Part shown: positions 1 through 7,700 of the stretch, piece by piece
How the letters are laid out: each line of letters begins with the position of its first letter
How positions within the stretch are numbered: position 1 is the first letter of the stretch
Assembly (NCBI GenBank): GCA_937877075.1
Contig: CALEGD010000001.1
Span: 1 to 28,279, forward strand
Origin: an uncultured Acholeplasmatales bacterium
GTDB lineage: Bacteria; Bacillota_I; Bacilli_A; ML615J-28; CAG-698
Reading direction: 5' to 3'
Length of the DNA stretch: 28,279 bases
The notes under the pieces: model-generated
The model's input: only the letters and a program-made list of their open reading frames with translations
Told to the model about the DNA's origin: nothing
Databases searched by the model: none
Made by a program: the position numbers and the translations under genes

Positions 1-544
1 CTTCCTTCTTTGATAATCTTCCAAATAGATAAAATATCAAAATAAGAATTAATGAAGAAAATAAGGAAAGTAGGCGATCTTGATAATTGATAACTAATAT
101 TTCCCCATTTAGCGGAGCAAAAAAAATTGCAAGAATTCCCAGGATAGAGAGAATCAAATTGATGCTATCCGGTATTTCATAATAATCGATATCGATAAAT
201 GCTAGAATAATAAAAAGCAAAAATACAAAACAAGTGATAAATGTCAACGGAGTAAGTCCAAATTTCAGATAAGTAAATCCCCAGAGAAATCCGGTTAAGA
301 CCTCTACAAACAAATGCCTGATTCCAATAGCATTCCGACAATATCGGCATTTTCCTCCGAGAATCAAATAGGATAAAAGCGGTATATTATCATACCATTT
401 AATCTTGTTATGACAATTACTACAAAAACTCCTTGGTTTAGTTAGAGACATCTTTTTCGGCAATCTATAAATTACAACATTTCCGAAACTTCCAAAACAA
501 AGACCGGCAATCCCAAAGATTAAAGTAATAATAAAGTTTTCCAT
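1..544 (-). CDS. pilD: Type IV prepilin peptidase (PilD/ComC family), 3' end cut by the window
   Basis: Integral membrane aspartic protease/N-methylase that cleaves prepilin leaders, the last gene of the pilus operon. The reading frame opens with ATG at 544-542 and stays open to position 1 (181 codons), so the C-terminus is missing. The N-terminus starts MENFIITLIFGIAGLCFGSF, the usual first helix with a G-S-F motif. Two zinc-type pairs follow (CSNC and CRYC, about 29 residues apart), as in bacterial PilD. The first catalytic Asp lies in FIDIDYYEIPD, matching the family FIDxDxxxIPD. The sequence ends at GRLSKKE, just before where the second catalytic motif (GxGD) would be expected, so that residue cannot be checked here. 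The ATG overlaps the upstream TGA by one base, indicating translational coupling. Family assignment is firm; the symbol follows the family and is not proof of orthology. Confidence 0.92.
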   Translation of the reverse strand, partial: MENFIITLIFGIAGLCFGSFGNVVIYRLPKKMSLTKPRSFCSNCHNKIKWYDNIPLLSYLILGGKCRYCRNAIGIRHLFVEVLTGFLWGFTYLKFGLTPLTFITCFVFLLFIILAFIDIDYYEIPDSINLILSILGILAIFFAPLNGEILVINYQDRLLSLFSSLILILIFYLFGRLSKKE

Positions 545-924
545 CAGCCTTTGCTCCAAGCTAGAATCTGATAATTTCCATCAATAAAACTAATTAGAAA
601 ATTTACTTTATTCTTTTCATTGTCAGCCTTTTGAAAATCTATCCGATAATTACCGTTTTCAAAAGTGACATTCACCAGATAACCGGAATCTTCTTCATAA
701 CCATTAAACTCTTCGATCAAAGTATTAAAATAATTACTATCTTTATCTTTTAAATATAGGTAAGCGTCATTGGTTGTCTCGATCATTAAAGAACGATTTT
801 CAATTGACTTTAATCTAAACTGTAAATTCATAAAAAGCAAAATTGAAAGCGCAGCTGATAGGATCGCGAAAAGGGTAAACACCAACATAACAATCATTAA
901 AGTCGAACCCTTACTATTCTTCAT
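544..924 (-). CDS. Prepilin-like protein lacking Glu5 (GspK/PilX-like minor pseudopilin candidate)
   Basis: A 126-residue protein with a short basic leader (MKNSKG) followed by STLMIVMLVFTLFAILSAAL, one hydrophobic helix typical of type IV pilin N-termini. After the presumed cleavage Gly, position +5 is Ile, not the near-universal Glu. That is known for GspK-type tip pseudopilins; PilX/ComGG-like proteins are another possible match. The remaining ~95 residues are polar and look like a small globular head. I chose ATG at 924 rather than the upstream TTG at 939 because GGAGG sits 5 bases before the ATG and the leader is then of normal length. It overlaps the 3' end of the preceding prepilin gene by 11 bases. 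The exact minor-pilin class is inference. Confidence 0.75.
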   Translation of the reverse strand: MKNSKGSTLMIVMLVFTLFAILSAALSILLFMNLQFRLKSIENRSLMIETTNDAYLYLKDKDSNYFNTLIEEFNGYEEDSGYLVNVTFENGNYRIDFQKADNEKNKVNFLISFIDGNYQILAWSKG

Positions 925-1369
925 TTCCGCCTCCGTCAATTATTTCTCTATTAAAGCCGAACTGTTCATTAAAAGTAATCATTTTGTTTTTATGATAAGG
1001 TTCTATTTCCAAACTATAAAGTTGGGATTCTCCCTGAGGTAAAATCTTATACTTTAAAATCAGATAATTTCCACTTTCTTCTTCTAAAATAATCTTAAAA
1101 TCATCATCATAATATATTATTTCTGTCTCAAGAAAGGTTATTTCCCTACCTAGATAAGAACTATAAGTTTCCGGAAATGATGATGGTGAACTGGTATAGA
1201 TTTCGTAAATATTTTCGATTTCCCCTAAAATATTCTCCTTCACCGTTAATCTGTTCTCGATTCTAAAATAGCGAATAAATACTGTCGAGATTGCAACCAG
1301 AAGAATTCCAGCAATCGCAACCGAAACCATTACCTCAGTTAGGGTAAAACCCTTAATTCTCCTTTTCAT
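914..1369 (-). CDS. Prepilin with canonical N-terminal methylation motif
   Basis: A 151-residue pilin/pseudopilin. The leader MKRRIKG is followed by FTLTEVMVSVAIAGILL, a textbook class III prepilin site: Gly at -1, Phe at +1, Glu at +5, then a ~20-residue hydrophobic helix. The remaining ~125 residues are rich in Glu/Asp/Tyr and contain no Cys. I placed the start at 1369, where AGGA lies about 9 bases upstream and the leader is of normal length; an upstream in-frame start at 1411 would add 14 residues inside the previous gene. The first 17 bases overlap the end of the PilM-like gene. It probably serves as a minor pilin (PilV/PulJ/ComGD class) exported and assembled with its neighbours; the subclass is uncertain. 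Confidence 0.85.
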   Translation of the reverse strand: MKRRIKGFTLTEVMVSVAIAGILLVAISTVFIRYFRIENRLTVKENILGEIENIYEIYTSSPSSFPETYSSYLGREITFLETEIIYYDDDFKIILEEESGNYLILKYKILPQGESQLYSLEIEPYHKNKMITFNEQFGFNREIIDGGGNEE

Positions 1370-2333
1370 CGCTAATCCTCGTCGGAAAGATAAAATCATG
1401 AGTGCGATCAACTTTCACCAATACCGACATCTCTAGTATCTCCTTTAGATAGGGTTGAGCCAGCAGTTTATTAATCGGTATTTCAAAACAAAATGCCATC
1501 GCGTTAATCAGTCTATCTTCTATTTCATCTTCTACATATAAATAGATTTCAACCTCGGATTCGGTAATCAAAGCACCGCTGATTCTATTAACCTCTTCGA
1601 TAATCGGGAAAAGTTCCCGATTCATTTCCTTTTTAAGATTTAAAGAAGGAGCTTCTTCGTCACTTGAACTTTTCAGTAAATCAATAAATTTATCCTCAAA
1701 AGTTTTATAACCATGATTAATAATATGATGAGCAATAACTTCTTTGCCTCTGACGCCAATAATTGTTGTATAGTTCTTGCCGATATTTATCACGATATTA
1801 GCATTTTCAGGACGATAAATCATTTTGTTATCAAGCAATAAATTTTTAAAATTATTTGGTGCAAGAGTAATGCTTTGAATTTTTAATCTTGTTTCATTCA
1901 AAAAGAATAAGATGTTTCGATAAATCTCCAAATCAAAGAGAGCAACCTGTAAATTAAATTGCTTTCCATACGGAAACTTCAAAACAGAATAAATAAACTT
2001 CGAATCAAAATTGCCATATAATTTCGCCAGTTCCAAATGTAAAGCCCGTTTTGTTTCTCTTTTTGATAAACGGGGAACCTCAATATTTTCAATAAAAATC
2101 CCATTCAAGTTTAGATTCACGATTATCGGATACTTATTATAATCTTTATAAATCAAATCATGACGAATATTTCTGGCTAGTGTTTGTAGGTATTTATTTA
2201 AAATATTATTAGCTCGATCCAAAAGATAATTTAATCTGAACTCTACTTGCAATTGTTTTTGCTGGTTAATGCAGAGAATATCAAAATAGAAAATATTATC
2301 AACTAAAGTAATTGTTAGTAAATTTCTCTTCAT
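1353..2333 (-). CDS. PilM/GspL-like pilus assembly protein
   Basis: A 326-residue soluble-looking protein without a strong membrane segment. Several blocks resemble the actin-fold ATPase PilM and the cytoplasmic part of GspL. These are an N-terminal beta hairpin (LLTITLVDNIFYFDIL), a segment ENIEVPRLSKRETKRALHLE like the PilM/GspL 'lP.l...e......E' block, and NIVINIGKNYTTIIGVRGKE, which resembles the phosphate-binding 'vvDIG...T....rg' loop. The phosphate-1 motif looks degenerate. In pili, PilM forms a cytoplasmic ring that couples the motor to the inner-membrane PilN/O proteins; no clear PilN/O is visible here. The ATG at 2333 overlaps the preceding TGA (ATGA) and the gene sits between prepilin genes, which supports a pilus role. 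The family call is from pattern only. Confidence 0.6.
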   Translation of the reverse strand: MKRNLLTITLVDNIFYFDILCINQQKQLQVEFRLNYLLDRANNILNKYLQTLARNIRHDLIYKDYNKYPIIVNLNLNGIFIENIEVPRLSKRETKRALHLELAKLYGNFDSKFIYSVLKFPYGKQFNLQVALFDLEIYRNILFFLNETRLKIQSITLAPNNFKNLLLDNKMIYRPENANIVINIGKNYTTIIGVRGKEVIAHHIINHGYKTFEDKFIDLLKSSSDEEAPSLNLKKEMNRELFPIIEEVNRISGALITESEVEIYLYVEDEIEDRLINAMAFCFEIPINKLLAQPYLKEILEMSVLVKVDRTHDFIFPTRISDEKEN

Positions 2334-2791
2334 AGGATAATAACTCCTCCATAAAGATTAAAGACTCGGCTATCTTTGTTTCCGGAATCGTCGATAAAGG
2401 CAATTGTAATGCTTCCTAAATTGAGAACATCAACTTGCATAGCTTCAATATATACTAAACTAAGACTCCTGTTTCCGGATATTAATAAATTCTGGTCCTT
2501 ATTGTATTCAAGAAAATGATCCTGTTCAACGCCAATAGTTATCAAGAGATCTCCATCTTCTTCTCTAATCATTAACTTGCTTCCGTTTTTATTAGCTTCT
2601 TCAACCGCTTCAAGAATTAAAACCCAAACTTGTCTGATTTCACGTTTTCTAGAAGCATCTTCTTCAAAATTTCGATAGGAAGATAAAAGTCCGATCATGA
2701 TTGAAGAAATAAGAGCAAAAAAGATGCCTGATATCGCTATAGTAATAATCATCTCAGTTAATGTAAAAGCTTTTTGATTATTTTTAAGCAT
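2330..2791 (-). CDS. Prepilin (type II/IV pseudopilin) with Ala at the cleavage site
   Basis: A 153-residue prepilin. The leader MLKNNQKA is followed by FTLTEMIITIAISGIFFALI: Phe at +1, Glu at +5 and a long hydrophobic helix. The residue at -1 is Ala rather than Gly, a substitution that prepilin peptidases can tolerate. The rest is a ~115-residue hydrophilic head with a helical continuation rich in Glu/Arg (FEEDASRKREIRQVW). The start at 2791 is preferred over an ATG at 2809 because AGGTGG precedes it and the leader length is right. It overlaps the stop of the 41-codon reading frame by 8 bases and is coupled to the PilM-like gene through ATGA. Together with the other prepilin-type proteins it would build a pilus or pseudopilus. 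Confidence 0.85.
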   Translation of the reverse strand: MLKNNQKAFTLTEMIITIAISGIFFALISSIMIGLLSSYRNFEEDASRKREIRQVWVLILEAVEEANKNGSKLMIREEDGDLLITIGVEQDHFLEYNKDQNLLISGNRSLSLVYIEAMQVDVLNLGSITIAFIDDSGNKDSRVFNLYGGVIIL

Positions 2792-2909
2792 ATGTCCACC
2801 TATTTCCATAGGCTAATAAGAGGATTAAAAAAAAGACAATCCATTTCGAAAAAACGAAAGAAAGCATTCTTTCATTCAACCGGAAATTGTCGTCTAGCAA
2901 ATTAGCCAT
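2784..2909 (-). CDS. 41-residue single-helix membrane peptide, first gene of the pilus operon
   Basis: A short reading frame, ATG at 2909 to TAA at 2784, preceded by an excellent ribosome binding site (GGGGAGG, 7 bases upstream). Residues 1-23 are polar/mixed (MANLLDDNFRLNERMLSFVF...). Residues ~23-34 (WIVFFLILLLAY) form a short hydrophobic segment, and the tail is GNRWTYA. It overlaps the following prepilin start by 8 bases, so its translation would hand ribosomes to that gene. It has no prepilin leader and I recognise no family. It could be a small inner-membrane pilus component, or a leader peptide whose main role is coupling. The Shine-Dalgarno, operon position and overlap argue that it is translated; the function is unknown. 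Confidence 0.65.
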   Translation of the reverse strand: MANLLDDNFRLNERMLSFVFSKWIVFFLILLLAYGNRWTYA

Positions 2910-2948
2910 ATTTAAACCTCCCCATATCAGATTGTCTATATTTCGAAA

Positions 2949-2972
2949 AAGTAATATTTCCCACTATTACTT
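2949..2972. promoter_or_regulatory. Perfect inverted repeat at the pilus operon start site (candidate operator)
   Basis: AAGTAATA and its exact complement TATTACTT are separated by 8 bases (TTTCCCAC on the plus strand). The 24-base site begins 3 bases downstream of the -10 box, so it covers the likely transcription start. It has no U-tract, so it is not a terminator. Its position suits a dimeric repressor or a 5'-end RNA hairpin; the regulator is unknown. Confidence 0.5.
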
Positions 2973-2974
2973 AT

Positions 2975-3003
2975 ATTATAACATGAGATAGCAAAAATGG
3001 TAA
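2975..3003 (-). promoter_or_regulatory. Promoter of the pilus operon
   Basis: Reading the minus strand: -35-like TTACCA at 3003-2998, a 17-base spacer, then a perfect TATAAT at 2980-2975 preceded by TG (extended -10). It lies about 65 bases upstream of the 41-codon frame's ATG, with the inverted repeat at 2949-2972 immediately downstream. Confidence 0.7.
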
Positions 3004-3084
3004 GATTTTTTATGGTTTTTACCAATTTAGACAAAATACCATCCAATAATCACATTCATTTAATAATCTACCAACTTTTAACAT

Positions 3085-3116
3085 AAGAAAAAAGACCACC
3101 AGTTTAGGTTAGTCTT
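3085..3116 (-). terminator. Rho-independent terminator after the 150-residue membrane protein
   Basis: On the minus strand AAGACTAACC pairs with GGTGGTCTT (one bulged A, one G-U pair; hexaloop TAAACT) and is followed by TTTTCTTATG. The stem begins in the last codons and includes the TAA at 3111-3109. It separates the metalloprotease unit from the pilus operon promoter. Confidence 0.7.
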
Positions 3117-3561
3117 CATTTATGAAATCATCATCAATGTCAGGATAAGGTAAAGTGTATAAATTATTTAGGTCATGTTTTGATTTGACTTTTAAGTATT
3201 CAAGCATTATTTCAAGAATCTTATTTTCTTTTCTATTAAATAAATACTTAAAAATAATGGCTAATAATCCTACCATTTCAGCAATTAAGGCAACTAAAAC
3301 TGTTGCAACAGATGCAATATTAGGTTCTTTTTCAAGCACAGCATATTTACACACTAATAAAATTGCAACAAAATTTACAAGCATAAAAAGTATTATGATA
3401 ATAGAAAAAACATATCTGAAGCCTTTTGTATAGTTTTCTTCACTTTTAAAGGCGTTTAAAACATTGTTTATTATGTTTTTACTCTGAGAATCAAACTTAT
3501 TAGAGTCATCATGGCTTTCTCTTTTCGCTTCTGCATCATTAAATCTCTTAAACTCTCTCAT
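3109..3561 (-). CDS. Two-helix membrane protein of unknown function, paired with an ImmA/IrrE protease
   Basis: A 150-residue protein I do not recognise. Residues 1-45 are polar and charged (MREFKRFNDAEAKRESHDDS...). Two hydrophobic helices follow, about residues 49-73 (YVFSIIIILFMLVNFVAILLV) and 83-107 (ASVATVLVALIAEMVGLLAI), then a charged C-terminal tail of ~40 residues ending in DIDDDFINED. Both termini are predicted to be cytoplasmic. The ATG at 3561 has AGGGCG 6 bases upstream and lies only 14 bases after the metalloprotease stop, so the two are co-transcribed. The pairing suggests it is either a target or a membrane partner of the protease (for example in a regulated-proteolysis or toxin/immunity pair); that is inference. 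Confidence 0.75.
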   Translation of the reverse strand: MREFKRFNDAEAKRESHDDSNKFDSQSKNIINNVLNAFKSEENYTKGFRYVFSIIIILFMLVNFVAILLVCKYAVLEKEPNIASVATVLVALIAEMVGLLAIIFKYLFNRKENKILEIMLEYLKVKSKHDLNNLYTLPYPDIDDDFINED

Positions 3562-3575
3562 GAATTCGCCCTATC

Positions 3576-4148
3576 TCAATACCCGAAAATAATTCCTACT
3601 TTAGTTCTCATAGCCGAAAAAGATACCCCGAATATAACGGCTAATTTCTCTGTAGTAAAACCTTTTTGAATTAAATATTCAACTTCTTTTGTGGGCATAA
3701 GCAATTCACTTGCAAATGCATTTGCTCGTTGTTCTATCTTAATATATTCTTTATTTACAGAAGTTTTTATTGCTTGTGATCTAAAAAAGCAACTATTCTC
3801 CTCTGTTAAATCGCCCATAAAAATATGACCTAATTCATGTGCTACCGTAAACCTTTTTCTATAGGAAGTATCATTTTCATTTACAATTATATAAATCCTA
3901 TCTTTTTTAAAGCTTGTATATCCGGATATTTCTCCTAATTCGGAATCCTTTATATCAGACAAATCCGTCTCAATAATAGCAATTTCTTTACCGAAGTTTA
4001 CAATCCTACTCAGGTGTTCAGCAGCTAAATTTAAATCTACCCCAAAGGCATTTTTCTGATTCACCTTATAAATACTTGATCTAAACTTTACAGCTTGTTC
4101 CAATCCTTCTTGGATGTGATCTTTTACAGCATTCATAAAATCCCCCAT
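3576..4148 (-). CDS. ImmA/IrrE-family zinc metallopeptidase
   Basis: A 190-residue protein with the gluzincin motif HELGH at residues 104-108, in the context FTVAHELGHIFMGDL. That is characteristic of the ImmA/IrrE (COG2856, peptidase M78-like) family. Downstream, IEQRANAFASELLMPTKEV (about residues 137-155) matches the family's third-ligand segment: E..A..FA.ELLMP, with the Glu as metal ligand. Members cleave or inactivate repressors of mobile elements or stress regulators, often an XRE protein encoded next door. No XRE-type repressor is visible here; the neighbour is a membrane protein. The ATG at 4148 has GGAGGTG 6 bases upstream. Its promoter is at 4250-4278. Family call firm, substrate unknown. 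Confidence 0.9.
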   Translation of the reverse strand: MGDFMNAVKDHIQEGLEQAVKFRSSIYKVNQKNAFGVDLNLAAEHLSRIVNFGKEIAIIETDLSDIKDSELGEISGYTSFKKDRIYIIVNENDTSYRKRFTVAHELGHIFMGDLTEENSCFFRSQAIKTSVNKEYIKIEQRANAFASELLMPTKEVEYLIQKGFTTEKLAVIFGVSFSAMRTKVGIIFGY

Positions 4149-4249
4149 TTTTACACCTCCAATTCAGTATTACCCAATACATATATATGCTTACCAAATT
4201 AGAGGTTAGTATTCAAAATGTATATTTTCATATTGCATTTTATAACTTA

Positions 4250-4278
4250 ATTTTAGCATGAAATAAAATATGAGTCAA
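4250..4278 (-). promoter_or_regulatory. Promoter of the ImmA/IrrE unit
   Basis: Minus strand TTGACT at 4278-4273, a 17-base spacer, then TAAAAT at 4255-4250 (each 5 of 6 to consensus). The start codon is ~100 bases further on, leaving a leader that contains the palindrome CATATATATG near 4178. Confidence 0.6.
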
Positions 4279-4710
4279 CTTATTTCAAATTAAATAAATA
4301 ATAAATTTGCATTTTTTTGCTGTTCTATCTTCTTCTAATTATTTAACTCAATTAGATTTTAATTTTTTTAAAAAACCATTAATTAGATTCCTTATAAAAT
4401 AGTTTAAGATTTCTAATTTATAAATAAAAGTAAGTGGGTTGAAACACATAAATAATATTATCGATTTTTCAAACTCCCAAAAACAAAATCACAACAACTT
4501 CGTAAATTAAACGAGACTCAATATAATTACGAAACAAAATATTGAACCTCTAATATCCACGTCAATACTTTCTAAAAAGAGAAAGAAAAACATATAAAAT
4601 GTAATACAGTTAAATAAATGTAACTTGAAACCTTTTCATACCTTCGCCGGTATTTATTATTATATTTTTAGATATTGAAAGATAAAAGGTAGAAAAATAA
4701 CTGTTTCAAG
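4279..4710. other. Gene-free AT-rich interval
   Basis: About 430 bases between the promoter of the protease unit and the terminator of the large surface-protein operon. I see no reading frame with a ribosome binding site on either strand, no tRNA-like fold and no array of repeats. A short hairpin (ATACC/GGTAT, 4638-4653) followed by a T-rich run is the only structured element noticed, and it is weak. It could be the scar of a decayed gene or an insertion site. Confidence 0.5.
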
Positions 4711-4748
4711 AATAAAAGCACTCCTAAATAGTTAGGAGATGCTTTTAT
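4711..4748 (-). terminator. Rho-independent terminator ending the surface-protein/ABC operon
   Basis: Directly after the TAA of the 1130-residue protein. On the minus strand AAAAGCATCTCCTAA pairs with TTTAGGAGTGCTTTT (one mismatch, small loop) and is followed by ATTC. The T-rich end of the stem itself provides most of the U-tract, and the structure is nearly symmetric. Confidence 0.8.
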
Positions 4749-7700
4749 TTAACGGTTTAATTCATCAATCTTACATCTTTTCACTGTTTTCGGTGCTAAA
4801 TTTTGATCATCCGGACCGAAATTCGAATTAGAATTATACATTAAGAAGTTAAAACTTTCTCTTCCGGAAGCATAATGGATTAAACTGTAAAGACGTGAAT
4901 TTGTAATCGAATATCCTAAGGTTTCCGCTTTTTGAATTATCGCATGCATTTCAGAAATACTGATTTTATGAGCTGATAGGCTTTCTGTTACCATTTTATC
5001 GGTTTTTATTACACTATAGTTTTTACCGCCTCCGAAGAATGTAATTCCGCCATGAGCGAAATAATTCTGCTTACCTTCCGAATTAACTCCGCCATAAGGA
5101 GTAATAACTTCTTTAAATTCATTCAAACGTCCTTGATACTGTCCCATATTATCAAAAATATGAGGGTCGTTTGCTAGGTAATAAAGATCAAATAATAATG
5201 ATTTAATATCAAAACTCAAAAGGTCTTTATAGGTATTATCTAACCCTCCTTCTAACAAGCTCGAACTATCGATTAGGTTAATGTTTTTCCAATCATGAAT
5301 TTTCACTTCGCCTTCTAAGTTTAAAACCGCAGCAAAACTAGTTCCGGAAATATCATCCCAACCAAAGTCTTTGAAAGCCCAGCTATTATAAGGCAAACCA
5401 TCAAGGGATGGACCGGCAAATTTAGATTCTATACCAATAGCATAGATTCCAGTATTATTAAACAGACTGTCTTTTACATTCATATATGTTTTTACATATG
5501 TGTCGACAAAATAATCATCATTTAAATTGTCTGTATTAGTTGGGTCATTAAACTTTAAATAATTAGTCCCATATCTGTTTGTTAGATGTGGTGAAGCTTT
5601 TTTAAAAGCTTCTTCGGTTGTCAGGTATCCATCTATATTACCGAGAATATGTTCGTTTGTTCCGATTTTCAACAAGAATTCTCTGGCATAAGACAAAATA
5701 GAACCGATTAAATATACATTGATTGGATTATCGCGGGTTGGATCAGCCACCGGAGCACTGGCAGTTTCACTATTATGTTGTTTATACTCGCCATAAACTC
5801 TTAAGACATTTCTGCCGTTTTTAAGATAGCTGTTTGTTATATAAACATTATCGGCCATTATCTCCATTGTGGTTCCGACATAATTGAGATCAGTTAAATT
5901 TTGAACATCTTTTCTTGATGCCAGTTCAACATTATCAATAATTATTCCCGGTGTTCTGACCAAAAACGAAACATTGTCCTGAGCCTTTACAGAAGCAAAT
6001 TCCCCAAGGGCAACTAAATTAAGCGGTCCAAAAAAAGCTGCATTAATTTCATCATGTTTATTTAAGGTCGTAATTCGATGGGCATTTATTTGATAGCCAT
6101 TTCCAAAAACATCATTATTAAACTCAACTATATAGTATAGCGGAGGAATTGTTTGCGAGTCTTGGCCATTTTGCTTTGGATTCGTATAGAATGTAGAATC
6201 AGCAGTTGTCGTAAAGGTACCTAAAACTGTTTTTAAATCAACCTTTGTTTCTAAAATCTCCTTACCTTCCACATCAATAACATTAACATAATTATCACCA
6301 AGCCAAATATCACTTTGAATGATGATTTTTACTTTATCATTTGTTGCTTTAGCTAATTGATCAGATGAATAAATATTACATCCAATAACTGCTCTAATTT
6401 GAAAACTGGTTTTAATAATTTTTCTGGGATCATTTAGAGCATTAGCTAATTCATAAGAGGCTTTATCATAAGCCGTTATGGTAATTAAGCCATTCTTGAT
6501 AACTTGAATAGTTCCGTTTTCATTTATGGAAACTATTTTCGGATTGCTTGATTCCCAAATAATTTCTTGCATATTGGTAACATCAGTGTTTACATCATTT
6601 TTATAACCTTTTAAATCTAAGGTATAATATGCATTGACATATTTACCATTTTCAATTTTTTGATTGCCAAAAGCAAATTCATCCGCTAAACCAAAGGTCT
6701 TCGCATTTTCGAGAATTGTTAAGCTTGAATATGGTTCAACTATCCTCAGATTTATTGTTTTAGTCCATAAAATTTGGTCAACTCCATTAAAATTATAAGA
6801 AGCTGTTACTTTCAGGTTTGTTTCACCAAGTCCGATTGCCTTTAATTTAATAACTGATTTATTAACAACACCAATTGAAGTAAATTTATTATTTTCATAT
6901 TCCCAACGATAATTAATAATCCCATCATCTTCCGGTTCAACTTCTAGATAAAAGGTATTTGTCGAGTTTTTCACAAGTATCGGACTATAATTTGCATAGT
7001 TAAACTCATAATCAATCGGATCAACTAATTTGATTTTCGTCCCGGCCCATTCCCAATCCGAAAATATCTCAGGATCCCGTTCTAAGTCCAATATATTCGG
7101 ACGAATGTAGATCATAAAGTCCTTATCCTCTATGTTTTCCTTGATTCTAACCAAAATCGAAAACTTTCTAAAATCATCAGTTTTTTCCATAAGACTGATA
7201 TGCATTGACTCGATAATTGATTGATCATAATCCAATACTAAATAATCTATGGTTCCATTATCCTTTTTTATAAATTGATAATTTTCTTCAATTTGTTTTA
7301 CATTTAACTCCACCATTAAATTAAATGTATTATGAACTGATGAAACTGTCTTTTCACCATTTTCAAATCCATCAATAGTGATACCGGAAACAGATTCCAC
7401 TGGTTTCACATTAATCTTTACTGATTTTGTTATTCCAAGAGGATAGCTGTCTTGTAAGGTTGCGGTAACTATTACCTCACCGCTACTTAATACCCTGGCT
7501 TTCCCAGTTGCTTCGTTAATATCAATTATGAATTGATTACTACTACTCCAAGTAGTATTTTCGCTATGCAGCGTAGCGGGCAAAATATTTGCTTTAAAAT
7601 AAAGGACATCGCCGCTAAAAATCTCCTCAAAGTTAATTGCTTCACCATTTTTATTATTTGCAATTATTGAGTCGATAGCAGTCGGTTTCGAACTACTTAC

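Noticed and set aside
4638..4669. Hairpin ATACC/GGTAT followed by a T-rich run on the plus strand, terminator-like
   Set aside because: The stem is only five pairs and no plus-strand gene precedes it; expected by chance in such AT-rich DNA.
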